From contig OV050030.1 of NCBI GenBank assembly GCA_920105625.2, forward strand, positions 347,307,477 through 347,371,476: a stretch of 64,000 nucleotides of DNA, in the 5' to 3' direction. The DNA comes from Clusia tigrina. Lineage: Eukaryota > Arthropoda > Insecta > Diptera > Clusiidae. Shown here one piece after another: positions 31,217-43,854 of this stretch. Both the position numbers and the translations under genes were made by a program. Position 1 is the stretch's first letter. Each line of letters begins with the position of its first letter. The notes below the pieces were generated by a model. The model searched no databases, was not told the origin of the DNA, and saw nothing but the letters and a program-made list of their open reading frames with translations.

Positions 31217-32137
31217 ATTTGGCGATATTGTGGTCTATTAGCGTAATTTATCATATTGGTTCGTATTGAACCGTCAATTTCAATTGGGGTTGGTTTTGGT
31301 TGAGGCTTTGGTACCGTAGCTCTGGGTGGAGCGTAGTTTTGTTGGAATTGTCTTGGTGTGTTTGGTTGTTGATAGTTGTTGCAATGATTGAGGCAGATCG
31401 GTTGGCTCTTTCATTCCTAGGAGCCTGGGTAAGTCTTCTGATAATTTTCGAATAAAGGTGTCGAGTTATTTATTCCTATAGTTGTCAGTTAAAACTTTCA
31501 CACGCTAATATTCATAAACGATATATTATTAAGTATTAATGATAGGTGTGAATATACTTGTTGGTAAAATTCTTGCACCGTTTTCCGTCCTTGAATCAAG
31601 CTAGTCATCTGATATTCGAGAGTTCAAAAGTCTCTTTTATCAGCATAATGTGCTGCTATGTATTTTGCAATTGCTTCCCAGTTGAGTAGGCTATTATATG
31701 ATTCGAATGAGATGTCGGCGTTATATATACCAGTTATTTTATTTCTAATGGTGTTTATTATTTATGCGTACGTCTACTTGTTTCGTAAATATTTAAACTC
31801 TTTCTATGCTCTTTTTCCATGAGCTAAATGCGTTTTGTCTACCTGAAAATTCTCTCTGTATTTTACGACGTCTGGTAGTTTATCTAAATCCGTTATATTT
31901 TCCCTAAACTTTGGATAGATTGCTTGATCTAAAAATTGCTGTTGATCATTTCCACTTGCGATCTCTTGGAATAATTATCTACCTCTTGTGTTTATTGTTC
32001 GCGTAACTATATTTGAAATGAACTCTGCGAGATCTGCGGATACGTTTGCCCTATTCTCAGAAGGTGTGGACGATTCTGAAGGTCGTGCTTGGGGTGCTGG
32101 TTGTTGACCTGCCTCGAGAATTGAAGGTCTAATGAGA
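31217..32137 (-). pseudogene. Element B gag (left arm)
   Basis: The inverted partner of 53520-54440, described there. Frames are broken in the same places as in the right arm. Confidence 0.7.
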
Positions 32138-32685
32138 AAAAAAAATATTCTTATTTTGTTTTACAGTATTATTTTCTTATAATTTCGTCGCTTTCTAATT
32201 GCTGTATTCTTTTTTCTTAACTTTTTTAAAACGGATATATACGAGTATTTTGTATGTGTTTATTAGTTCAATCGAATTTAGCTTACTTTAATATGTATTA
32301 CTCTATAATATAGTTTTGGCTTACAATATTAATACATGGGTGATCATTTTTCTTGCTGTCGCCAGATCGAACGTCCTTTTTGCTGTTTACTAAGGGGCAT
32401 TTCCAAGAGTATGTTAGGATGTCCTTTTCGCGGAGTGTGTGGACCAACGGATGAACTAGTGCACTTTGTTCATTAATTTAGTGGCGCTTTGTTTATTAGC
32501 GGCACTCTGTTAATTTTTTTAGTAGCACTTTATTTGTTTAGTTTACTTTCAGCTGTTCAACTTTTTTTCACTTTTTTTATTTAGTCGCACTTTGTTTATT
32601 GCAAAGTTTATTTATGAAGTTGCACTTTTTATTTTATCTGGCCTTTATTCGTTGGCCTCACACACTTTTCAGCGCTTAATGTTCA

Positions 32686-33047
32686 ACTACTGCTCGGGCG
32701 CCAGTTAGTGTTTTCTAAGTTTGAAAACTTTCAAAAATATAATTTTTTATTAAACAGGCCGAAGGCAACTTTATTTAATTACTTATTATTAAAATCTCTA
32801 GCCAAAGACTGACTTAAAAGCTAAGCTTAAATTTACTTATCACATAAAGCTGCGCTGCTCTGCCACTGCTGTTGGTGTTATTGTTGTTGTCGTTGGTTAG
32901 CCTGCACGTTGGTCATTTCTGTGACAGACGCTAGACACAGCGTCAGCAGAAAATATGGGAACGGATGTTGTTGAGTCGTATGTTCACTTTACGCTTAAAA
33001 TTGCGAGTTTTAAAATTTAATAATTTTCAGCGTAAGTGTCGTCAACT
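32686..33047 (-). repeat. Element B LTR with primer-binding site (left arm)
   Basis: LTR about 32704-33047 on the - strand, followed by TGGCGCCCGAGCAG (32703-32690). The inverted partner of 52610-52971. The env C-terminal reading lies immediately upstream (33115 onward), so gag and env flank a single LTR. Confidence 0.75.
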
Positions 33048-33114
33048 TATACAAACATACATATGTACACTTGTGTGTATTCAAAATTCTGTAGTTTTCA
33101 TGATTCTGTAGTTA

Positions 33115-33659
33115 TCATGATTTATAGTGTCCCCCATTTAACTCGTAACGTGAAAGAGAAAATAAAATATTTTGTTCTTCTTCTTGATGAGACATCTTAT
33201 TAAGTTTATGTTCTTTGGTTGCATCAGACGACTTTGGCCTCAGAAGTAACCATTGCAAATTAAGAATTATAAGAACAAATATTGGAAATATAATTAAATT
33301 GGAGCTTTGCTTAATTTTTGGAACGTTTCTTAATGTTGAGTCATCTGAATTAATGCCGAAGAAAAGATTTTGAACAAATGCATTTTGAATAAATGGTGAT
33401 AAGTGAACTTTACCTTGTGACAACATATTCTAAATGTTTATTTGTTACCTGACATAATCTCAGAACGGAAATGTAATGCACCACCGAATGAACAACGTAA
33501 TGACAAATCACAGCAATTAAATGAATCGAAATTTTGCGGAACTAAATTTAATGCTACTTTACTTATATACTCGTAAATATATATCCGCCACACAGCCGTG
33601 GTGTATAAAACATCGTTATAACTATTATTCACTATTGAATTTGCGAAACTTCTTCTCAC
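33115..33659 (-). pseudogene. Element B env C-terminal part (left arm)
   Basis: Two short readings (33659-33438 and 33426-33115) are identical to 51998-52542 as read here. See the right-arm entry. Confidence 0.55.
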
Positions 33660-35248
33660 ATTATTTCGATCACTACATGTTTTTCAGCGCGGCATAATTT
33701 TACTATATTTCGAATATTTTGCAATCTCCACCAGTTTTTCTCGTCGTTCGTAAATATACGTTTTATCCGTAAGAGACTAATCGCTCACATCGGTTTACGT
33801 ACAGTTTGAAATAAGCTGTTCGCTTCGGACTTTTTTATTTTGTTACGGTATGTTTGTTCCGTCATGACTACACGGGCCTTAAACGGGGCTTAATGCGCGC
33901 GTTCTTCAAACTTTTGGGCAGCATATGTTGTGGGCCACAACATTTTTTGAAACTTTTTTTAAATTTTCCGTCCCCATGCAATTATTTTATGTACGAGTAT
34001 TTGTGTAAATAATATGCTTATCTCCTAATTCGCCACACCGGGTACCTGTCGTTTATCGCTCATCGTACGCTTTTTATTTAAGAGGTGCATACTTTTGGTA
34101 CATATTTTAGACACAGCGGCTGTGTAGTATGTTGTATAAACATATCTTTTATTTTCACAATTTCATTATGAACAAATTAAAAATAAGAAAAAAAATATGT
34201 ATTCTGCATATCTGCAACAAAAATGCTATAAGATGATGCGACCAGTAGTTCTGGCCCGTTTTTTTTTTTTAATTCTGTAATCGGTACGACAAAAAACCTT
34301 TAGAAATTTAATATACTGATTTTATTGGCCAATTTGTTCGTAAATTAAAATTGTGGACGTATTGCATTTTTTATCTCGCAGAGAGATATGCACTCCCAGA
34401 TATAGAGCTGATCAGGCTCTACTGAGTTTGTATATTCCTTTTCTAGCACTTGCTTTTCATACCCCTTGTGATAGCTAATATTTTATCATAATTGTTGTTA
34501 CTTGGTATTGTTGTTAGTATATTTCTGGAATGTGCATCAGCATTTTTGTTCATTTCTCCCTTTTTATATATAATAACGAAATACTAATCAGACAATTCTA
34601 AACGAATGCGTGTGAATTTTGAACAAGGGACTTTGCGCGAAAATAAATTGTCAGAGATTTGTAACTACTTTAAATTTTCATCCAAATTGTAATGTTCAAT
34701 TGACGAAAATGAACTATATATGTATATATTTTATTTAACGTCCTGATTCATGGTTATGCAATATGCATCTATTCATATTAGGTCGCCCTGAATTTACAGA
34801 TATCCTTGTAAAGGCGTAGATATAACGCCGAAAAATTAGGCCAAAGGCCGCTCTTAGAAATTAAGCCTCAAGGCTCAGATATTCCTATATACTCGTATAT
34901 GTTCGCCACAAGGCAAAGATAAATAAAAGAGAAGTGTTGCTATTGGAGGTCAGCACAAGTCTGATTTTTTATTTTGATTTTTGTAAAAAGGAAAGTTAAC
35001 ATCAGTTCTTAATTTCTATATCTTACTCTACAATCAATGCCAGCCCACTCACTCACTCTTTCCTAAAATATATAAAATGCTTCGTTTACGAGAAAGTGAA
35101 CTGAATTGATTGGTCATCAGTATTTTGTTATTGATAAGTGGAGGGGAAATCCATATGCTAGGCATGACTGATCATTATCCGCGTTCAAGGGCAGGCGCTC
35201 GGCAATAATGCCGCGTCAACTATTTCAAGTGCATTGCCCATGTGCAAT
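33660..35248. other. Segment X (left arm), noncoding
   Basis: The inverted partner of 50432-51997. AT-rich with no recognised frame. It holds phrases such as GGCCAAAGGCCGCTCTTAG and the extra TTGCTATTGGAGGTCAGCAC stretch missing on the right. It joins segment S at 35247. Confidence 0.55.
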
Positions 35249-35412
35249 AAGAAAAAACTCAAGTGCCCTTTATTTCTTTTTTTTGTTTTTTTCATTGATT
35301 ATTGTTTAAAAACAAACTTATTTACTCATACAACAACTAATACAACTCAAAATAATATTTATAATAATTTATATTTGCTCTTTATTCTCTGTTTTTTTTT
35401 TAGTTCTTAATC
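35247..35412 (-). repeat. Segment S, spacer copy adjoining the left arm
   Basis: A direct repeat of 26161-26345 with several small gaps. It ends at CTTAATC, after which the flank is unrelated. Together the two S copies bracket the whole left-arm copy of element B in the same orientation. Confidence 0.75.
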
Positions 35413-35765
35413 GTCTATTTAAAGATTAAATTCGAAAATACATTAGACATTTAAAAAAAAATCTTTTTACCGCATTAGGTAAGTTAACTGCAGTTATTGT
35501 AGTGCACAATTTTATCAGCATTGAACTCAATGAAAATCTCCTTGCTGAAGATTTTTGAGACTTGGTTCACCCACGTGCAAGTGTTGTCTTCGAATTCGTG
35601 TTCCTTAAGGTTCAGCCTTCGAATATTTTTCCATATATTATGGCAAATAACACAACGATAATGCACCTTATTTCTTTTATTATGGTTTAATTATTTATTT
35701 TTAAGTGATTTTTCCTACACTTTGGAAGCCGACGACAATAATTAACTTATTTCCAATCAATATTT
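35413..35765. other. Unassigned interval between segment S and the element A linker
   Basis: The 60-residue - strand frame at 35484-35666 has a CVIC motif, but no family is recognised. AT-rich. Confidence 0.4.
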
Positions 35766-36171
35766 CCCTTTTTTAGTTTGTTTTCGTATACTGCCATTGG
35801 TTAAAAGACAAGATTAGACCCATTTGTAGACCCGTTTCCTCTCACTCTCTCAATGATTGTAAATATATTTTGGGGAAGACATAGTATTACCAATACACAC
35901 AAAGCTGCCTGCTAACTAGAAGAGAATTATACCAGCACATTCTGAGTCAATAGACGACGACAATATTATTCACAGCAAAGAAATATTGCGTGGTGTATTT
36001 ATATGTAATTCGATAATACCAGCAAAAAGGCTTCGGCATGTCAAACAGAACAACTGAAAGAGATTTACAGTTGCCACACTTTAACATTGCAACAGAGGCA
36101 CATAAGAATTATTATTACTAAAAACCAGTCAGACCTCACACTGTGAACTACGATTTAAGAAACTTATTTCA
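35766..36171 (+). pseudogene. Gypsy element A, protease-RT linker
   Basis: The reading contains HTKLPAN, then KRIIPAHSESIDDDNIIHSK followed by EILRGVFICNSIIPAK, and after frame shifts FNIATEAHKNYYY and VNYDLRNLFQ. This is the stretch that precedes RT in 17.6/297-like elements. It stops at the Harbinger TIR at 36172 and resumes at 48710. It lies in the right order and strand between A protease (25.5-26.06 kb) and A RT (48.7 kb). Confidence 0.7.
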
Positions 36172-36438
36172 AGGGGCTCATTTTCGCAGTCATGAGCGGA
36201 ATAATTCAGTATCGGAATTAATTCCGATAGTTAGGAGTTTTGGTATGATGGGACACGTTACGAATCGAATCGAGTTTGGTTTCAGTATTGAAATAAGAAA
36301 TAAAAAATGTAGTATATCGCTAGAAATAAAGTAATAGATTTATGAAAAAGTGTAAACAAAAAAAATCTGTTAATTATCTAAAAAAGATAGGACTTGAAGT
36401 AAATTTATAAAGTTTTCATTCATTTATATTAAAATACA

Positions 36439-36830
36439 AATGGATCCAAGTTTTTATTCGACATCATCCGATTATGAGGAGGAATACATAAATAATATAA
36501 GGAAGGATATACGTGCTAATAGAGACCCTTTAAGTCTGTCCACCAATGAGTAAGTACATAAATATTTTCCTTAAATTACACATAAAAATATGTATTTTTG
36601 CTTTAAGATTTGAGAAACACTTTAGGATGATCCGTCAATTATGTTCTTGGAGAGTTGCATTTTGAGGCACATTTGTCAACAGCGGTATCAGAAAATATTT
36701 AGTTGGCGGCAACTTTATTACTGTTGGCTTCTGGCAAAATACTGTGGTAAATAACTTTCTTATTGGTATAAGCCAAGCTCTATTTGAAAAATAATAAAAA
36801 TAGTTTTAAATGAAATGGAAGAGAAGCTAT
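36439..36830 (+). pseudogene. Harbinger-type transposase, 5' exons
   Basis: MDPSFYSTSSDYEEEYINNI starts at 36439, ending in a possible splice donor at GAGTAAGT (36548). A second exon at 36607-36825 begins RFEKHFRM, with decayed sequence like LVGGNFITVGFW. It corresponds to the N-terminal half of a DDE_Tnp_4 transposase. It is 40 bases longer than the copy at 47298 in the part after FRM and has stops. The C-terminal catalytic part is missing on this side. Confidence 0.6.
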
Positions 36831-37324
36831 ATTCAATTCAATTCAATTTCAAGTCAATTTATTGTGTAAAGTTATACAATAAGACAAAGTCTTTTAACAT
36901 ATTCAGTTATTAAAATAGATATATTAAATTAAATTAGCAACTAATTAAATAGATAAACAAAAAAAAATGAATAAGTAAATAAGTAATAAATAATAAATAA
37001 TTTATAAATTAATACAATAAGAAATTAAAAGAATACTGACAGAAAAGGACAATAAAAGAGATATTTGGATATTTTCAAGGGTAAAATTTAGAGAGCTCTA
37101 TGTTAGCTCTCAGCAAAAGTACTGGAACACTAAATACTTAAACTCACTAATCCCTGCCACGCCTCTCACAGCAGAAAGCAGCGAATTCCAGATCTGGCAT
37201 TACTGAAAAAGTATCGAGTTGAATTAGAATAGGCAAATTTATCACGCACCGCCTTCTTTTTGATTGGCTCTGCTGAAGTTTCTCAAAGGCACGAACACAC
37301 AAACAGAGTAGCATAGCAGTAATA
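36831..37324. other. AT-rich low-complexity interval
   Basis: Runs of AATAAATAAT-like sequence at about 36955-37020 and TCAATTCAATTTCAAG at 36834. Nothing coding recognised. Confidence 0.5.
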
Positions 37325-38512
37325 CGAAGTTTGTTCAAAATGTATCGCGAATTTTGAATTTTCGCGGGCTACGGATGTTCGATTTTCGATCTTTTTGTGG
37401 CGTTATGTTGATACTCATGACCCTCACTTATGTTGACAATCTCGGCCATTTTGAATGTTAAGTCAGTTTTTGACAGCTATTGTGCTTGGACGTGTGTTAG
37501 CTTGTCTTAAATTTTTGTCTATCTTCTCAATCGTGGCGTAGCATCGTCCTTTCATAGGCCTTTTCAGTTTCGGGACCAAGAAAAAGTCACAGGGGCCCAG
37601 GTCTGTGGAATACGGTGTCTGCGGCATTATTACAGTGTTGTTTTTAGCCAAGAATTCGGGCACAAGTAATGATGTGTGCAGTGGCATTATAATGATGCAA
37701 AAGCCAATTTTTGTTCTTCCACAAATCCGGGCGTTTCTGGTGGAATGCTTCTCGCAAATTGCGCATTACTTGAAGATAATATTCCTTATTGATCGTTCTA
37801 CCCTGCGGCAAGAATTCATAATGCACCAGGCCCCTGCAATCAAAGAAAACTGTCAGCAAAACCTTCACATTCGACCAAACTTGGCGTGCTTTTTTCGATC
37901 TTGGCACATGCGGCAGCTTCCATTAGGATGTTTCAACTTTGGCTTCTACGTTATAACCATAGACCCATGATTCGTCACAAGTTATGACTCTCTGCAGCAA
38001 ATTTGGATCGTCACGGAAAGATTCCAACCGCACCTGAGTAATGTTAATGCGATGTGGTTTTTTCGGAAATTGAGTAATTTTGGTACGAATTTGGTGATAA
38101 TCGGATACCACGAGTTAATCGATAAATTTAGGTCCTCAGCAACTTCTCTGTCAGTGATTCGACGATTGCCCAATACTAGTTCTTTACTTCATTAATGTTT
38201 TCGTCTGTTGTTGACGTGCTCGGGCGTCCGGAGCGCTCTTCGTCGCTCACATCTTCTCGGCCCTCTGAAAATATTTTGTATCACCGATAAACGTTGCTTT
38301 TGTCCAAAGTAGATTCGCCGTATGCAACAGTCAATTTTCGGAATACTTTATGTTGTTTTTCACACAAAATTTGATACAAATTCTTTGTTCTATTTTTCGG
38401 GATAGACAAAAATCGAAGACAAGCTAAAACATGTCCACGCACAATAGCTGTCAAAAACTTTTTTTTTTTTTTTTTGTTGGAACAAGTTATGAATATTTTG
38501 TTCAGCCCCACC
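37325..38512 (-). mobile_element. Second mariner-family element, degenerate
   Basis: On the - strand transposase pieces occur in order. A start region lies near 38400, then LTVAYGESTLDKSNVYR and GNRRITDREVAEDLNLSINS. VWSNVKVLLTVFFDCRGLVH and FLPQGRTINKEYYLQVMRNL follow. Then come PEFLAKNNTVIMPQTPYSTD and CDFFLVPKLKRPMKGR. It ends without the usual last 50 residues. Outer ends near 37327 (GTTCAAAATGTATCGCGAAT) and 38510 look like a worn TIR pair. Many stops and frameshifts are present. It is a different subfamily from the mariner at 21.8 kb. Confidence 0.8.
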
Positions 38513-39422
38513 TAATGTATGTCTTTTAAACTATTGTAGAGACCTTACTGCCGTCGAATCCAACTTATCTACCTACAACTATAATACCTACAGACAATTT
38601 TATATATATAGAACAAATATATAGTAATTTTACATATTAGAGAAAATTCTCCGTATAACGGGCACTTACTGTTTAAGAATACCCATTACTCTTTATGTCA
38701 TAATTGTTATCTTCTTTGCCGTTGTTTTTGTAATTCCTTTCATTTTGCCTTAATATATAGCCTGCTTCAACTTTTTAAAATTATTTTATTTTAATATTGG
38801 GCGCTAATTAGTGGAAACTGATTTATTTGTGTTTTTAATTATTTCTTAAGCACGTTTGTGCTGTACTGAATTTCGCTAAGAATTTACTACTCTTAAAATT
38901 ACTTAAGAATATTTATTTTTAAGCAATCTGCAACAGCGCAATCCGCTAACATAAGCAGTTTGTCCGTTGCGCGTGCACAGTCCGTCCGTTTGAGTGCTGC
39001 GTGTGTATTGTATTGTATTTCACCGGGATGCTTATTGGAACGGATATCTCAGCTTGAAGCGCAGCATTGGCATTTTTGGTTGGACAATGCTTTAAGGGGA
39101 CACGTACGTTATATATGTGCACCAACTGTTTTCAAAACTTGTGGAAATTGCAACTATATTTCAAGACTTATAATGCAATCCCACAACATCAATTTAGCTT
39201 CCGAGAAAAGCATGTGACGGTTAAACAGATGACACAATTGTATGTATGCCTCTAATGTATCTGTTCTATACATCCGACTGACAAAAATGTAACAACCTTC
39301 ACTTTTGCCGGCGATTCTTATAAAAAAACAGTACAAAAACTAAATATGTACCTAGGGAGAACTGAGTAGTGGTTAATTACTTAGCGAATATTAGTAAATG
39401 AAAAAAAGCTATCTCGTGACTT
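38513..39422. other. Unassigned interval
   Basis: Mostly AT-rich. Two short + strand frames (38960-39217, 39067-39255) have more ordinary composition, but no family is recognised. Confidence 0.4.
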
Positions 39423-39605
39423 TTATTTTTGGAGGAGAATGAAAGTGACGGTCAACTCGAAGTTTGCCACCAAATATTTAATAGTCGATTGGGAAGAACG
39501 ACCATGTAAACCGTAAATTGGGCGCATCGTGGCCACAAGAGAGCACCCATTTTGATAATAAAGTTTTTTCATTTGTAAGTGCTGCTCAACGCTGTAACTT
39601 GCCAT
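39423..39605 (-). pseudogene. DUF4817-like N-terminus of a Tc1/mariner-superfamily transposase
   Basis: The reading MASYSVEQHLQMKKLYYQNG, then SLVATMRPIYGLHGRSSQST and IKYLVANFE, resembles the helix-turn-helix module DUF4817. In insects this module precedes DDE transposase domains. A stretch of about 5-8 residues seems deleted in the middle. No catalytic domain follows. Confidence 0.6.
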
Positions 39606-40035
39606 GGTGTAGTGACTGAAAAATAAAATACAGAAAAATTAACAACAGATAAAACGACATGTTCGCCATGCATTGTTAAAATCTAACCATCCTTATTGTT
39701 AAACCGGTTTATTAAGATTGATTGGAAATATTGTATTACAGTTAAAAATATTTGAATACCTATTGCTACTATTCTACTTGATGAAGATTTAATAAAAACA
39801 TTCTTGCGTAAGCATTTTCTTGTGCATGCCTCGATGGCATGAATTTCTGTCTTCCCATCGCAAACGTTTTTTGTAATCTACGGCCATAAACTCCCTACCC
39901 GTCCGACCCTTCCATCCTCCAATTGCTGTTCATCTGTGTAACAGAGGTGTGAGCCTGGTTGATGAATGAGTTTATGAGTTCTCCAAGAATTCCCTGTCTG
40001 AGAAACAGACGTTTTATTTTTATTAGAATTCCGGC
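39606..40035. other. Unassigned interval
   Basis: No recognised element. It may contain extended 3' flank of the LINE whose A-rich tail starts near 40070. Confidence 0.4.
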
Positions 40036-40149
40036 AATTCCTATTTTTTTTAATTTTTATTTTTTTTTTTGTCGGAACAATCTAGTAAGCGCAGCACTCA
40101 GACAGAGTATATATCTATTGTACTGCACTTAAGGTTCCCTTTTACTCGG

Positions 40150-41301
40150 CTTTAAATCTACCCGACCTCCGAAGAAATAGAAGTAGATCCTGAGGTACCA
40201 AGGAGCCAAGTTGGTTACTCCTCAGCACATCAGTGCCAAAAATCCCAAACCTGATTCGAGCAAAGGCAGGGCAGACGCAAAGAAAATGGTCCGCCGTCTC
40301 GTCTTCCTCTCCACAGGCTGGGCACAGCGCACTGTCTGATATGCCAATCCTTTCAATCCTGCCTGCCTAGCCCATAGAAAGTGCCCTGTCATCACGCCAA
40401 CCAACAGCCTGCAGTCCCTCCTCCCTAAAGATAGAAGGTACCATGACCATTGGTCAGAGATAGCAGATAGCATAATTTTCGTCCATCCACAGCCTCTCTC
40501 AGCCCGCCATGCTCGCTTGTGGGTCGAAACAACCCACTTGTTTGCAGTGGCTTTGATGGCAGCAGAAGGGAGTGGCAGAACAGGCTCAGGGCCAATATAA
40601 ACAGCCTCGGAGCCCATCCTGGCCAAAGAGTCAGAGGTCTCGTTACCCGCAATGCCAGCATGTCCCGGGCCCGAAGTCAGCGTCAGACCATTATGTTTTC
40701 CAACACAATTTAGCCTGGATTTGCAGGACCTGACTATCGTGGAAGTGGTGGTCGGACTATCCAAGGCCATGAGCGCACCTTGGCTGTCACTGCAGACACA
40801 AATAGACTTGCCTTTCCACCTGTTTTCCACAACAAAGTTCATCGCCTCAAGTATCGCATACACCTCCGCCTGAAACACAGACGCATGCAGACCAAGGGCA
40901 AAGAACCGACGGGTCCCACAAGATTCCACGAAGACACCAGAACCTGAACCTTCTTCAGTCCTGGAGCCATCAGTGAAAATACGGCAGCAGTGTTTGCCGG
41001 GCGCGTTCTCCGGATCTAACCATGAACGAGCCTCTGGCAGCAACACATTGTACCGCTTTCCTGGTAGGACGGTTGACGATATATAGTCCGGGGGCATAGA
41101 CAGGATTGCAGAATCGATGTCAGTGCCTGCGCCGTCGTCCAATATCGAGTACACCCCATACCAGTGGCCACTATGTTTCACTCTCCAGATAGCCTTAACG
41201 GCCTCTCCGCGGATGAAGACATCTAGTGGCGGGAGATTCACCAGAGCATCAAGTGCCAGGCCTGGAGTATTCGGAAATGCTCCGGTACAACATATGGCCA
41301 C
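40150..41301 (-). pseudogene. LOA-like ORF2 C-terminus: RNase H and tail
   Basis: RNase H is clear: RIFTDGSRTEEGSGSGVFVE, QAEVYAILEAMNFV, CVCSDSQGALMALDS and AGNETSDSLARMGS carry the Asp, Glu, Asp and Asp positions. A C-terminal region (LLVGVMTGHFLWARQAGLKG, then Cys residues) follows and shifts frame near 40320. A frameshift near 41290 separates it from RT. An RNase H after RT separates LOA- and I-type LINEs from R1 and Jockey types. Confidence 0.85.
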
Positions 41302-43841
41302 AGCACGTTGTAGTTTTGATAGAGCTTTTTTGACCCCTACAAGAGAGAGTCATCCAAACCATCGATGCATAGGTGATAATAGGTCTTACCATAGCTGTAT
41401 AGATCCATAGGACCTTACTAGGGGAAAGACCCCATGTCTTACCAAAAACACCCTTACACTGCCAGAAAACTGACAGTGCTTTGGATGTCTTCAGTTCGAC
41501 ATGTGTTTTCCAAAGAAGTTTGTTATCAAGGATGACTCCAATATATTTGATTTCATTGGATAGCTGGATAGTGACTCCTTTTAGTGTAAGCAGAATAAGT
41601 CCATCAAGCTTTCTCCTTCTGGTAAAGAGGGCAATACCAATCTTGACAGGATTAGCCGATAGCCCATTCGCACTGTAACCAGTGTCAATCATATCCAGAG
41701 TTCTCTGCACCCTTCTGCAGACAATCATAAGGGATGGACCTGTCACAAGACAGCCAACATCATCCGCATATGTCTGAGCGTATACACCCGAGTCATTAAT
41801 GGCGTTAAGCAGGGGATCGATTAACATGCACCAGAGCAATGGAGACAGTACGCCACCTTGGGGACAGCTTCTATTAACCACAGACGACACCAGCAAATCT
41901 TCCTCCACCCGCACCGTTATGATTCTCTGGGCCAGCATTGACTAGGACCCGGTCTACGCCATGCCGGTACTACTAGGACACGGTCTACGCCATGCCGCCT
42001 AGCAGAGCCGCACATACTGTCGAAAGTAGTATTGTCAAACGCACCATCTATGTCCACAAAGATGCCTATTGCGTATTCTTTCCTGTCGATGGCTCGCTCT
42101 ATCCTTCCAACAAGGTTTTGCAGAGCAGTCTCGCAGGATTTTCCGCTTTGATAGGCATGCTGAAATGGAGAGAGTGAATGGGTCTTCAGAGACACCCTAC
42201 GCATGCGAAGCTCCACCAGCCGTTCTAAACTTTTTAGCATGAACGAGGTCATACTAACGGGTCTGAAGCTCTTGGGATTGGTGTAGTCGTCTCTTCCAGC
42301 CTTAGGAATGAAAGCAACCCTCACCATCCTCCAAGAGCGTGGTACATAGGCCAGTGCGAGACATGTAGTGAAGATCTTCTTCAGTGTTGCCAACACTAAC
42401 TCAATGCCTTCCGTCAGCACAATCGGATATATGCCATCCAGTCCGGGCAATTTGAAGCTGTCAAAGGATTTGATAGCTAATCTAATGGGAGCTTAATTCG
42501 CCACAGTTCTGGCGACATACCATTCATGTCGAGAGGGTGTAGCTGCCCTGACAACAGTTCCACCCAAAGGTGGTTGTTGACGGGCTATGCTTACCTGATT
42601 TCCTGGAAAGTGTGACTCCAACAGCAAGCTGAGTGTCTCACTTTGCCTCTCCGTATAGGAGCCATCAGGTTTCCTGAGCGACCCCAGCTTAGCGGTTTGG
42701 TCCTTTTTCAGGAGTTTCACCAGTTTTGCCGTGTCACTCAGGGATTCGATATCACTGCAGAAGTCTCTAAAAGAAGTCCTTTTCGAGTCCCGAATTAGCT
42801 TCTTGTAGTCCCTCTGAACACGTCGATATCGTTCCCAGTCCTCATCAAGATTCATCTTGAGGGCCCGGTTGAGTAGTTTTCTAGACTCACGCCTCAGCAC
42901 CTGAAGCTCTCGATTCCACCATGGAGCAGGAGTCCGGCTAAGAGGAGGTCTAGTTGGACAGGCTAGCTCGAAGCTGTTTGTTAGAGCGGTGTTGAGATGT
43001 TCAACAGCCGCCTGAATGTTCTGCTCCTTGCGAAGTTTCAGTGGCGTCACGTGATTGCTACGCAGTGTCTCCCTGAACTTTGGCCAGTCTGTTTTTCTTG
43101 GATTTCTGGTGGGCAATGGCATCTGCGCCCGCTCGCCACTCTGAAACTCAATGTATCTGTGGTCCGAGCACGAGTCTTCGGTGAGGACCCTCCAGGTGCT
43201 GATCGACCACCCCAGTCTTGGATTTGACAGGGTGACGTCAATTACCTTCTCGTAGTCACAAATATAGGCTGCCTGCCTACATTGTGGATGTTCAGGCTGG
43301 AGGAGCCAATATACTCGAAAAGTCGAGAGCCCCACTCATTGCACTTGCTGCTGCCCCAGATCGTATGCTGGGCATTAGCATCGCAACAAAGAACCAGACC
43401 AAGACTGCGCCGCTCACAGAACCCTACGAGAGTAGCGACCTTCCCAGGTGGTGGCGCCTCCAAAGCATCGTAAGGAAAGTAAGCAGATGCAATCACGAAC
43501 CTCGACCATCCGTGCATACTCTTAAAACTAATCTCTGCCGCAACCAGATCCTGACAACAAAATGCGTCAAGGCAGGTCGCTGCGAGATGGGATGATATTA
43601 TAAGACCGGCTCTAGGTCTAATCGAGTTTCTGTCATGAAATATCGTGGCCCCTTTCAACGAGCCAAGGCCACAGAGGCGACTTCTAAAGACCCAGGGCTC
43701 TTGTAATGTTTTTATGTGGGGTGGTGTGTGCAGCTGGGTGAGTCGTCTACTTAGGAGTACAGTAGCGGCTTTAGAGTGCTGCAAGTTGATCTGCATTACC
43801 GTCAAAGGACGATAGCTACGAGAATCGTCCGAGCCACTCAT
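41249..43841 (-). pseudogene. LOA-like ORF2: endonuclease and reverse transcriptase
   Basis: From MSGSDDSRSYRPLTVMQINL at 43841 the endonuclease reads QEPWVFRSRLCGLGSLKG, CCDANAQHTIWGSS and, after a frameshift near 43250, DYEKVIDVTLSN and EDSCSDHRYIEF. A linker contains WWNRELQVLRRESRKLLNRA. One stop lies at about 42493. RT follows: NPKSFRPVSMTSFMLKSLER, QHAYQSGKSCETALQNLVGR, FVDIDGAFDNTTFDS, SCPQGGVLSPLLW, TYADDVGCLVTGP and KYIGVILDNKLLWKTH. A 31-bp tandem duplication at 41941-42000 destroys the frame between FVDIDGAFDN and PQGG. Confidence 0.88.
41941..42001. repeat. 31-bp tandem duplication inside RT
   Basis: ACTAGGACCCGGTCTACGCC (41941) recurs as ACTAGGACACGGTCTACGCC (41972). The extra 31 bases shift the RT frame and add to the inactivation of the LINE. 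Confidence 0.9.
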
Positions 43842-43854
43842 CTGGGAAAGACAT

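Larger units (their letters stand above)
25408..35248. repeat. Left arm of giant inverted repeat
   Basis: This 9.8-kb segment is the reverse complement of 50432-60318. Paired coordinates sum to 85657 for most of the inner two thirds and to 85684/85685 further out. The shift comes mainly from about 27 bases missing on the left near 29580; 23 bases present on the left at about 34941-34963 are missing on the right. Few substitutions were noticed from 25.75 kb inwards; divergence is clearly higher from 25408 to about 25720. It contains part of element A's protease and all of element B. Confidence 0.95.

Noticed and set aside
36143..36334. 63-residue + strand frame
   Set aside because: It crosses the boundary between element A linker and the Harbinger end, so it is a chance join.
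38960..39255. Two + strand frames with ordinary composition
   Set aside because: They overlap each other in different frames, match no family I know and lack any supporting signal.
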